Shown one piece after another: positions 24,404 to 31,023 of a stretch of 35,752 nucleotides of DNA (its first letter is position 1; each line of letters opens with the position of its first letter). Source of the DNA: Smithella sp. SCADC (GTDB taxonomy: Bacteria; Desulfobacterota; Syntrophia; Syntrophales; Smithellaceae); contig JQDQ01000185.1 in the NCBI GenBank assembly GCA_000747625.2, positions 1-35,752 on the forward strand, read 5' to 3'. A program made the position numbers and the translations under genes. The notes below the pieces were generated by a model. The model saw only the letters and a program-made list of their open reading frames with translations, searched no databases and was not told the origin of the DNA.

Positions 24404-25291
24404 TTATAATAGCGCTGTGCTGAAATACCGTTCGGCGCGATCGGGGAGCACCGTTGCGATATTGCCCGGATATTTTTTCTCCAACTGGCGCGCGGCCCAG
24501 ACATTCGCTCCGGATGAAATGCCGACCAGAAGCCCCATGCTTCTCCCCAGTTCACGTGTCGTTTCAATGGCGTCTTCATCGGTGACTTCGATAACTTCGT
24601 CCACCAGTTTGACATCCAGCACGGCAGGAATGAAACCGTCGCCGATCCCCTGTATCTGATGCAAACCCGGTTCGTGGCCGAGCAACGCGGAAACATTTTT
24701 CGGTTCGACGGCCACGATACGGGCATCGGGCCGATGCTCTTTAAGAAACTTTCCGACCCCCTGGAGGGTTCCGCCGCTTCCGACTCCCGCAACGAAATAA
24801 TCAATCACCCCGTTCATCTGACGCCATAATTCCCGCGCAGTTTCTTCGTAGTGCACGCGCGGGTTGTCCGGGTTTTCGAATTGCTGCGGCACATACACTT
24901 TCGGATTCGATGCCGCGAGTTCGGTGACTTTTTTCACCGCGCCTCCGATGCTTTCTTCCGCTGGCGTTAAAATCAATTCAGCACCCAGCGCCTCAATGAG
25001 CTTCTTGCGTTCTTCACTCATGTTCTCGGGCATCACGATGATGACACGGTATCCTTTCAGACGTCCGACAAGCGCCACGCCGATGCCGGTATTCCCGCTG
25101 GTCGGTTCAACAATGATTGTGTCCGGTTGTAATTTCCCATCGCGCTCGGCCCCTTCCAGCATCGATAAAGCGACACGGTCTTTGATGCTTCCCCCCGGAT
25201 TCAGAAACTCTGCTTTGGCGAAAATGCGCGAATTTTTGAGTTGGATGAGCGGCGTATTGCCGATCAGATTGAGTATGTTATCCGTTAACAT
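24404..25291 (-). CDS. cysK: Cysteine synthase (O-acetylserine sulfhydrylase, CysK/CysM family)
   Basis: This PLP enzyme makes cysteine from O-acetylserine and sulphide. With the ATG at 25291 (MLTDNILNLIGNTPLIQL) it has 295 residues, nearer CysM than CysK in length. Seen are the PLP lysine in NPGGSIKDRVA, the substrate loop PTSGNTGIGVAL, the phosphate-binding GVGSGGTLQGVG and, near the end, GLLVGISSGANVWAA. A longer reading from 25339 would run back through the duplicated purH end and is unlikely. No serine acetyltransferase gene is nearby. The gene lies between two copies of the purH 3' end, and its base composition looks more GC-rich than that of genes further left. Transfer is plausible. 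Confidence 0.92.
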   Translation of the reverse strand: MLTDNILNLIGNTPLIQLKNSRIFAKAEFLNPGGSIKDRVALSMLEGAERDGKLQPDTIIVEPTSGNTGIGVALVGRLKGYRVIIVMPENMSEERKKLIEALGAELILTPAEESIGGAVKKVTELAASNPKVYVPQQFENPDNPRVHYEETARELWRQMNGVIDYFVAGVGSGGTLQGVGKFLKEHRPDARIVAVEPKNVSALLGHEPGLHQIQGIGDGFIPAVLDVKLVDEVIEVTDEDAIETTRELGRSMGLLVGISSGANVWAARQLEKKYPGNIATVLPDRAERYFSTALL

Positions 25292-25311
25292 TGATAGCCT
25301 CGTATATTGAT

Positions 25312-26490
25312 TTAGTGGTGGAACAGGCGCAGGCCGCAAAAGGCCATGGCAATGCCGTATTTGTTGCAGGTATCGATCACCTGCTGGTCGCGGATGGAGC
25401 CACCGGCTTCGACAATGGCGGTTACACCGCTACGATGCGCGCGCTCGATATTATCGCCAAAGGGGAAGAACGCATCGCTGCCTAAGCAAACACCTGTGAC
25501 CTTGCTCAGCCACTTTTGCTTTTGAGCCTTGGTTAATGGTTTGGGCTGACGGGTGAAGGTTTCTGCCCAAACGTCGTTGCCGATCACGTCTTCAGGCGTG
25601 TCGCCGATGTAAACATCGATGGCGTTGTCGCGATTGGGCTTGGCAACATCGTCACGGAAAGGCAGATTAAGCACCTTGGGCATATGGCGCAACTGCCAGT
25701 TGTCGGCCTTCTGCCCGGCCAGACGGGTGCAGTGGATGCGGCTTTGCTGTCCCGCGCCCACGCCGATGACCTGGCCATCCTGCACATAGCACACGCTGTT
25801 GGACTGCGTGTATTTCAGTGTAATGAGGCTCAATACCAGGTCACGTTTCTGTGCGTCGGTCAGAGTCTTGTTCTCGGTAACAATGTTTTCCAGCATGCTG
25901 TTGTCAATCTTCAGGCTGTTTCGTCCCTGCTCGAAGGTAATGCCGTAAACCTGCTTGTGCTCCAGAGAGACGGGTACATAATTGGGGTCGATGGCGACCA
26001 CGTTGTAGCCGCCTTTTTTCTTGGTCTTTAAAATTTCCAGAGCTTCCGGTTCATAACCAGGAGCAATGATGCCATCGGTTACTTCATTTTTGATAATCTT
26101 CGCCGTGGATACGTCGCACACATCGGAAAGTGCAATCCAGTCGCCGAAGCTGCTCATGCGATCGGCGCCTCGGGCGCGGGCGTAAGCGCAGGCAAGCTTG
26201 GATAGTTTCATTTTGGGATCGATGTGATACATTTTGCGCAGAACTCTGTCCAAAGGATAACCCAAGGCAGCGCCGGCCGGAGAAACATGTTTAAAGGATG
26301 CCGCGGCAACCATACCGGTATTTTCTTTTAACTCTTTCACCAGTTGCCAACTGTTGAGGGCATCTAAAAAGTTTATATAGCCGGGCTTACCGTTCAATAC
26401 CTCAACCGGAAGATTGCTGTCGTCCGCCATAAAAATTCGGGCGGGCTTCTGATTGGGATTGCAGCCGTATTTCAGTTGTATTTCGTTCAT
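25312..26490 (-). CDS. purH: AICAR formyltransferase (stand-alone PurH transformylase domain)
   Basis: This enzyme formylates AICAR in purine synthesis. It has 392 residues and corresponds only to the transformylase half of bifunctional PurH; the N-terminal cyclohydrolase domain is absent. Seen are LKYGCNPNQKPA at the start, AASFKHVSPAGAALGYPL with the catalytic lysine-histidine, YARARGADRMSSFGDWIALS, SNSVCYVQDGQVIGVGAGQQ with a conserved glutamine-rich site, DAFFPFGDNIERAHRSGV and AGGSIRDQQVID. It ends GLRLFHH, like the conserved PurH tail. IMP cyclohydrolase is supplied by the gene 3 bp upstream; they form one operon. Confidence 0.94.
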   Translation of the reverse strand: MNEIQLKYGCNPNQKPARIFMADDSNLPVEVLNGKPGYINFLDALNSWQLVKELKENTGMVAAASFKHVSPAGAALGYPLDRVLRKMYHIDPKMKLSKLACAYARARGADRMSSFGDWIALSDVCDVSTAKIIKNEVTDGIIAPGYEPEALEILKTKKKGGYNVVAIDPNYVPVSLEHKQVYGITFEQGRNSLKIDNSMLENIVTENKTLTDAQKRDLVLSLITLKYTQSNSVCYVQDGQVIGVGAGQQSRIHCTRLAGQKADNWQLRHMPKVLNLPFRDDVAKPNRDNAIDVYIGDTPEDVIGNDVWAETFTRQPKPLTKAQKQKWLSKVTGVCLGSDAFFPFGDNIERAHRSGVTAIVEAGGSIRDQQVIDTCNKYGIAMAFCGLRLFHH

Positions 26491-26493
26491 TGA

Positions 26494-27222
26494 TTACCCC
26501 TCCAGAGCTTTGTATTTGTTGATAATGACGTCTTTAAACGTCTGAGTTTTAAGATCGATGGCACGCACAAACAAACTTACCTTGTTGTCTTCATTTAAGG
26601 CTTTCCAAAGCTTGGCGCCGTAAAGGTCCGGGTCTTCCTCGTCTATGGCGACGTGTATCGGCTCGCCCGCAAAACTGGGAATCGGCGTCCCGTTGCATTT
26701 GTAGGTACTGATAAAGTGTCCTTCACCTGTCAGAGGCTGCAAATAATCGAAGGTAAAACGCTGCACGCTGTTTTCGTTGCCGTCGCAGCTTTTCAAAATG
26801 TTCAGTTTGTAGCCGCCTGTGCGCATATCCACTATGCCGGAAATGCGCGGCGTCCAGTTGGGTTTATCATCTTCAAAGGTACGGGTCGCGAGGGCCGCTT
26901 CAAAATTATATTCCGGAAACTGATCGCGGGACATAAAATCATAAATAGTATTGGTCTGATCGCCGTTGGTCACAATTGTTGTTTTGTTCAGAGTCAACAC
27001 GGGATTATATATAATCAGGTGCGGGTCGGTCATTTTGGAAGGGTCGGCTGCCATGGTGCGGATGCCGCCGTCGATGGGGTCAAACACCCGGTTACGGCTG
27101 TTGATACTGCGTCCCATGATAAAATAGGCAATTATGGCTTTGCCGCCGGGCGTTTTTCCGATACAGATACCGCGTCCCGGATATTCGTTGCCGGCTAGAA
27201 ATTCATATAAGTTTGCTTTCAT
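26494..27222 (-). CDS. purO: IMP cyclohydrolase, PurO-type
   Basis: This enzyme closes the FAICAR ring to IMP, the last step of purine synthesis. The 242-residue product has the PurO pattern: the conserved IAYFIMGRSINSRNRVF near residue 30, then DPHLIIYNP, VTNGDQTNTIYD, FEDDKPNWTPRISGIVD and later YLQPLTGEGHFISTYKCNGT. The family was defined in archaea and also occurs in some bacteria. It is followed 3 bp later by the transformylase gene, so the two replace bifunctional PurH. It has a GAGGAG ribosome-binding site and a strong promoter (27272-27300). Confidence 0.92.
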   Translation of the reverse strand: MKANLYEFLAGNEYPGRGICIGKTPGGKAIIAYFIMGRSINSRNRVFDPIDGGIRTMAADPSKMTDPHLIIYNPVLTLNKTTIVTNGDQTNTIYDFMSRDQFPEYNFEAALATRTFEDDKPNWTPRISGIVDMRTGGYKLNILKSCDGNENSVQRFTFDYLQPLTGEGHFISTYKCNGTPIPSFAGEPIHVAIDEEDPDLYGAKLWKALNEDNKVSLFVRAIDLKTQTFKDVIINKYKALEG

Positions 27223-27271
27223 TTTTGCTTTTCTCCTCGATCATGTATAAGGGGTTTTCTTTTCGCTGCGG

Positions 27272-27300
27272 AGTATATGAAGAGAAGTTTCGTATGTCAA
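27272..27300 (-). promoter_or_regulatory. Strong sigma70 promoter of purO-purH
   Basis: On the minus strand a consensus TTGACA (27300-27295), a 17-bp spacer and TATACT (27277-27272) give a leader of about 43 nt before the purO ATG. Confidence 0.8.
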
Positions 27301-27330
27301 CTGGATTTGGGTAAATTTTTAATTTTCAGA

Positions 27331-27359
27331 TTGCAAATACTGACCCAATACGCTAAATA
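27331..27359 (+). promoter_or_regulatory. Promoter of purE
   Basis: TTGCAA (27331-27336), a 17-bp spacer and TAAATA (27354-27359) lie about 46 bp before the purE ATG. It is divergent from, and about 30 bp away from, the purO promoter, so the pair could share regulation. Confidence 0.6.
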
Positions 27360-27405
27360 CGTACAAATTTAGAGAGCAATACCACCTACATACAAAGGAG
27401 CCAGC

Positions 27406-27927
27406 ATGAAAGCAAAAAGCGCCCCAAAAAATGTGATAGTCAGTGTAGTAATGGGCAGTGATTCGGATTTGCCAGTTATGGCGGAAGCAACCAAAGTACT
27501 GGAAGATTTCGGCATTGGCTATGAACTGGTTCTGACTTCGGCACATCGCACGCCCCTGCGGACAACCAAGTTTGCAGTTTCCGCGGCTGGACGCGGCATT
27601 AAAGTAATTATCGTGGGAGCGGGAGCTGCTGCTCATCTCGCCGGTGTGATTGCCGCGCAGACAACCTTGCCTGTAATCGGCGTTCCCATCGACTCCACTT
27701 CTCTGCATGGCCTTGACGCTCTGCTTTCCACCGTTCAAATGCCCGGAGGTGTGCCTGTCGGTTCCATGGCCATTGGCAAATCAGGAGCTAAAAATGCCGC
27801 ATTATTTGCCGCTCGTATTCTTGCCATAGGAAACAAAGAAATAAGCGCAAAACTTTCCGCCCACAGGAATAAAATGTCCAAGGATGTTCAGAAGAAACAG
27901 GAAAACCTCAAATGCCGGAAATCCTGA
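27406..27927 (+). CDS. purE: N5-carboxyaminoimidazole ribonucleotide mutase
   Basis: PurE isomerises N5-CAIR to CAIR in purine synthesis. It has 173 residues. Family motifs are VVMGSDSDLPVM, LTSAHRTPLRT, IIVGAGAAAHLAGVIAAQTT and LPVIGVPIDS, with DALLSTVQMPGGVPVGSMAI; these form the nucleotide-binding site and the PurE octamer fold. AAAGGAG stands 6 bases before the ATG. It overlaps the next gene (tsaC-like) by 16 bp, and the two are cotranscribed. A short basic tail (about 150-173) is variable in the family. Confidence 0.95.
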   Translation: MKAKSAPKNVIVSVVMGSDSDLPVMAEATKVLEDFGIGYELVLTSAHRTPLRTTKFAVSAAGRGIKVIIVGAGAAAHLAGVIAAQTTLPVIGVPIDSTSLHGLDALLSTVQMPGGVPVGSMAIGKSGAKNAALFAARILAIGNKEISAKLSAHRNKMSKDVQKKQENLKCRKS

Positions 27928-28547
27928 AACCGGATACAGATAATTCTGAGAAGAAAGTTCTGAGCAGAGCGGCAGAAATTCTGGCTGGCGGCGGCATTAT
28001 CGCCTACCCGACGGAAACTTTTTACGGACTGGGCGTGGACGCAACAAACGAAAAAGCTATCGAGAAAATTTTTGCCGTCAAGGGAAGAGATTTAAAAAAT
28101 CCTATCTCCCTGATTATCGGTAAACCTGATGATATTTATCCTCTTGTAAAGAATGTACCGGAAACAGCTAAAATACTTATGGCGGCATTTTGGCCGGGAG
28201 CGCTGACGATTGTTTTTCAGGCTTCAGATAAAATATCGCCGCTGCTTACGGCCGGAAGCGGAAAAATCGGTCTGCGTATCTCCAGCCATCCGATTGCCCT
28301 GAAAATAGTGCAAAAACTAAAAAAACCGCTCACCGCAACAAGCGCCAACCTGTCCGGCACACCCGAATGCTCACTGGCTTCCGAAGTTATTAAACAAATA
28401 GGCGACAAGATTGATGCGATTTTAGATTGGGGGGAAACCCAAGGCGGCAAGGCGTCTACCATCATTGATGTCACCTGCGATCCGCCGGTTATTCTGCGCG
28501 AAGGAACGATTAGTAGAAAAATAATCGAAGAATGCATTAATCGTTAA
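27912..28547 (+). CDS. L-threonylcarbamoyladenylate synthase (TsaC/Sua5/YrdC family)
   Basis: This enzyme makes threonylcarbamoyl-AMP, the precursor of the t6A tRNA modification. The 211-residue single-domain form is TsaC-like, without the Sua5 C-terminal domain. Seen are GGIIAYPTETFYGLGVDAT, VKGRDLKNPISLIIG, FWPGALTIVFQ, GSGKIGLRISSHPIA, PLTATSANLSG and the late STIIDVTCDPPVILREG. It overlaps the end of purE by 16 bp. The gap of 224 bp after it, up to the rsfS start, holds only a weak TTGTCA/TATATT-like box and no gene. Confidence 0.93.
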   Translation: MPEILKPDTDNSEKKVLSRAAEILAGGGIIAYPTETFYGLGVDATNEKAIEKIFAVKGRDLKNPISLIIGKPDDIYPLVKNVPETAKILMAAFWPGALTIVFQASDKISPLLTAGSGKIGLRISSHPIALKIVQKLKKPLTATSANLSGTPECSLASEVIKQIGDKIDAILDWGETQGGKASTIIDVTCDPPVILREGTISRKIIEECINR

Positions 28548-28771
28548 CATTCTGCGCTCTCCAAAACATCCCTTAGAAAAGCTTTGGAATACTGTAGCAC
28601 CTTCATTTGTCTTATATTTCAAAATTTACATATCTCAAGTTAATTGTGTTTATCTAACCATATTTTCTGATAAAATTTCTTTATAAAAACGAAAGTGTAG
28701 AGCGAAGTTGTCAATTCTTCTGATTTGTGGCATATATTACAAAAATCCCATGCTTTAAAAAGGAGGTTTAT

Positions 28772-29167
28772 TTGCCCGCCAAAAAAAATGTAACCAGAGA
28801 GCGTCTTATTTTGTGTATCAATGCAACCCTGCAGAAAAAAGCGAAAGAAATAGTTGTTTTAAATTTAAAAGAAATTTCTGCTTTTACAGATTACATGATT
28901 ATCTGTAGTGGAACATCGGAAAGAGAAGTTCAGGCAATCGCTCAAGCTATTCAACAATTCTTAAAGAAAGCGGGAATCAGGCCCATGGGTATCGAAGGCG
29001 AAACCAACGGTCAATGGATTCTGCTTGATTATGATGATGTCGTAATTTCCGTTTTTTATGAACCTGCCCGGGAATTTTACAACATAGAAAATCTGTGGGA
29101 TGCGCCCCGGATGAATATTGATGAAAATAAAAAGGAAATAAAAAGATTAAACAAGGAACTGGCATGA
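28772..29167 (+). CDS. rsfS: Ribosomal silencing factor RsfS
   Basis: RsfS binds ribosomal protein uL14 and blocks subunit joining when nutrients are scarce. I chose a TTG start at 28772 because AGGAGG lies five bases before it; an earlier alternative start at 28727 lacks such a site. The 131-residue protein has EIVVLNLKEISAFTDYMIIC, SGTSEREVQAIAQAI, GETNGQWILLDYDDVVISVF and YNIENLWDAPRM, which match the family closely. It overlaps the comF-like gene at ATGA. Confidence 0.93.
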   Translation: MPAKKNVTRERLILCINATLQKKAKEIVVLNLKEISAFTDYMIICSGTSEREVQAIAQAIQQFLKKAGIRPMGIEGETNGQWILLDYDDVVISVFYEPAREFYNIENLWDAPRMNIDENKKEIKRLNKELA

Positions 29168-29898
29168 TCTTCGGCGAAGTTCTGAATGATTTAAGTAAAG
29201 TTATTTTCCCTCCCCAGTGTCCGGGCTGTTCTGAAATTTTGCATCCGTTTGCCGGTCAAATGTTTTGCTCCCTTTGCAATGACAAGATTAATTTTATAAA
29301 AGGCGGCATCTGCTCCATTTGCGGCACAACTTTTCCCGATAGTCCGGCTGATAATCATCTATGCGGAGATTGTCTGGAGAAAAGACCTTATTTTTCTCAT
29401 GCCCGCGCCGTATTCAGTTACGAAAACATTATACTGAACGCTATTCACCAATTTAAATACAAACGCAATATTTCCATCGGAGAAATGATGTCTACTTTTA
29501 TGGCTGACTTCTCCTTTCCTGATATCGATTTCTCTGATTACTCTTTGATTATACCCGTGCCCCTGCACATTAAAAAACTCCGCGAACGTGGTTTTAATCA
29601 ATCCCTGATTCTGGCCCGCGCCATAGGGGAAAAACAGCAAATTCCTGTTAATTTTTCCCTGCTGAAAAGGCACAAATTTACTGAAACACAAACCGGTATG
29701 CACAAAGCCGAAAGAAAGCAAAACATCAAGAAGGCTTTCGAAATAAGCGACAAGGAGAAAATCGCCGGCAAAGATATCATCCTCGTTGACGATGTCTACA
29801 CCACCGGCGCCACGGTCAATGAATGCGCAAAAACGTTAATCAAGGCTGGAGCTCGAAAAGTTTCTGTTTTAACACTGGCCAGAGTCCTCCAAAATTAA
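29164..29898 (+). CDS. ComF family phosphoribosyltransferase-like protein
   Basis: This 244-residue protein is related to ComFC/GntX, linked to DNA uptake or nucleotide salvage. It starts with a cysteine-rich zinc region (CPGCSEIL, CSLCND, CSICGTTF, CGDCL, about 19-75) followed by a phosphoribosyltransferase domain with VPLHIKKLRERGFNQSLILA and the PRPP loop DIILVDDVYTTGATVNECA. The ATG overlaps the rsfS stop. The exact role differs between organisms, so natural competence cannot be concluded. Confidence 0.9.
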   Translation: MIFGEVLNDLSKVIFPPQCPGCSEILHPFAGQMFCSLCNDKINFIKGGICSICGTTFPDSPADNHLCGDCLEKRPYFSHARAVFSYENIILNAIHQFKYKRNISIGEMMSTFMADFSFPDIDFSDYSLIIPVPLHIKKLRERGFNQSLILARAIGEKQQIPVNFSLLKRHKFTETQTGMHKAERKQNIKKAFEISDKEKIAGKDIILVDDVYTTGATVNECAKTLIKAGARKVSVLTLARVLQN

Positions 29899-29918
29899 TT
29901 TCAGTACAAGGAGCGGGA

Positions 29919-30422
29919 ATGCATAAGATTTTAGAAAGAGAAGCTCTCCGGAATAAACTGGAAGCTCTGCGGAAGAAAGGAAAGAAAATAGCTTTTACCA
30001 ACGGATGTTTCGATATTTTGCATGTCGGCCATGTCCGTTATTTGCGCGAAGCTAAAAAAACCGCCGATGTACTGGTGCTCGCTCTCAACAGCGACTCCTC
30101 CGTGCGTTCAATCAAGGGAGAAAAAAGACCCTTAATTAATGAAAAAGAAAGAGCCGAAATTCTTGCTGCTCTTGAATTTATTGATTTTATAACTATATTT
30201 GAAGAATCAACACCATTGAAATTAATCAAATCTCTGAAACCGGATATTCTGATCAAGGGAGGAGATTGGCCGGAAGAAAAAGTTGTCGGCCGGGAAGAAA
30301 TAAAAAAATGGGGAGGCCGGGTAGTAATAATTCCCGAAGTAGAGGGGAAATCCACAACCAACATCGTGGAAAAAATTAAACAAATTTATTGTTCCGGCAA
30401 TAAATTTATTGATTTTAATTGA
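29919..30422 (+). CDS. rfaE2: D-glycero-beta-D-manno-heptose 1-phosphate adenylyltransferase (RfaE2/HldE C-domain)
   Basis: This enzyme activates heptose for LPS inner core synthesis, implying a Gram-negative cell wall. The 167-residue protein is stand-alone, without the kinase domain of HldE. Seen are the cytidylyltransferase-like signature FTNGCFDILHVGHVRYLREA, LALNSDSSVRSIKGEKRP, ILAALEFIDFITIFEE and the late DILIKGGDWPEEKVVGREE. I chose the ATG at 29919, which has AAGGAGCGGGA directly upstream, over a longer reading that runs back inside comF. Confidence 0.94.
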   Translation: MHKILEREALRNKLEALRKKGKKIAFTNGCFDILHVGHVRYLREAKKTADVLVLALNSDSSVRSIKGEKRPLINEKERAEILAALEFIDFITIFEESTPLKLIKSLKPDILIKGGDWPEEKVVGREEIKKWGGRVVIIPEVEGKSTTNIVEKIKQIYCSGNKFIDFN

Positions 30423-30460
30423 ATTATCACGATATCCGCCAATATAATAAAAAAATTATG

Positions 30461-30490
30461 TTGACAAAGATTCTCCTTTACAAATAAAAT
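30461..30490 (+). promoter_or_regulatory. Promoter of the DksA/TraR-like gene
   Basis: A consensus TTGACA (30461-30466), an 18-bp spacer and TAAAAT (30485-30490) lie about 50 bp before the TTG start. Confidence 0.7.
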
Positions 30491-30541
30491 TCACTTGTGT
30501 AATAAGGACGACCCGATTTTTTCATAGAAGGAGTGAATATT

Positions 30542-30928
30542 TTGGAAAAACAGGCAAACGTAAAACAAAAACAAGACAAAATGGAAACATACAGAGTTTT
30601 GCTTACTCAAAAAATAAATGAGTTGCTCAGCGAAGCGGGGAAAACGGTTTCCGAAATGACCAACGGCAAGGAAAACTATCCTGATCCTAACGACAGAGCT
30701 TCTCTGGAATCCGACAGAAATTTTGAATTACGCATCCGCGACAGGGAACGCAAGCTGATCATGAAAATGCAGGAAGCTATCAAAAGGATCGATGATGGCA
30801 TTTTTGGTATTTGTGAAGTTTGCGGAGGACCAATCTCCGACAAAAGATTGATGGCCAGACCTGTCACTACGCTTTGCATCGATTGTAAAACCAAGCAGGA
30901 AAAACTGGAAAAACTCAAAGGCGAATAA
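30542..30928 (+). CDS. DksA/TraR-family zinc-finger protein
   Basis: DksA-like proteins bind in the RNA polymerase secondary channel and act with ppGpp. The protein is about 128 residues from a TTG at 30542, which has AAGGAG eight bases before it; a GTG at 30533 would add three codons. The coiled-coil N-terminal half contains DPNDRASLESDRNFELRIRD, the DxxDxA-type tip region. The C4 zinc finger is CEVCGGPISDKRLMARP...CIDC near the end. A clear terminator follows. Whether it is the housekeeping DksA or a paralogue cannot be told from one locus. Confidence 0.92.
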   Translation: MEKQANVKQKQDKMETYRVLLTQKINELLSEAGKTVSEMTNGKENYPDPNDRASLESDRNFELRIRDRERKLIMKMQEAIKRIDDGIFGICEVCGGPISDKRLMARPVTTLCIDCKTKQEKLEKLKGE

Positions 30929-30950
30929 CCTCAAAATTCATATTGATCAA

Positions 30951-30977
30951 AACGCTCCATTATTGGGGCGTTTTTTT
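30951..30977 (+). terminator. Rho-independent terminator after the DksA-like gene
   Basis: AACGCTCC (30951-30958), loop ATTATT and GGGGCGTT (30965-30972) form an 8-bp stem with one G-T pair, followed by T7 (30971-30977). Confidence 0.85.
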
Positions 30978-30986
30978 GGCCTAAAT

Positions 30987-31013
30987 AATTCCATTTTTAA
31001 AGCAAAGATGATA
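30987..31013. repeat. Possible family B repeat arm remnant
   Basis: AATTCCATTTTTAAAGCAAAGATGATA resembles the left arm and first core bases of family B copies 3 and 4 (..AATCAAAGATGATA). No core follows; the priA start comes 11 bp later. This may be a solo arm. Confidence 0.4.
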
Positions 31014-31023
31014 ATAAAAGTTC

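Noticed and set aside
25292-25339. 16-codon longer N-terminus of cysteine synthase
   Set aside because: It is translated from the duplicated purH end and the purH stop region. The family start is MLTDNILNLIGNTPL.
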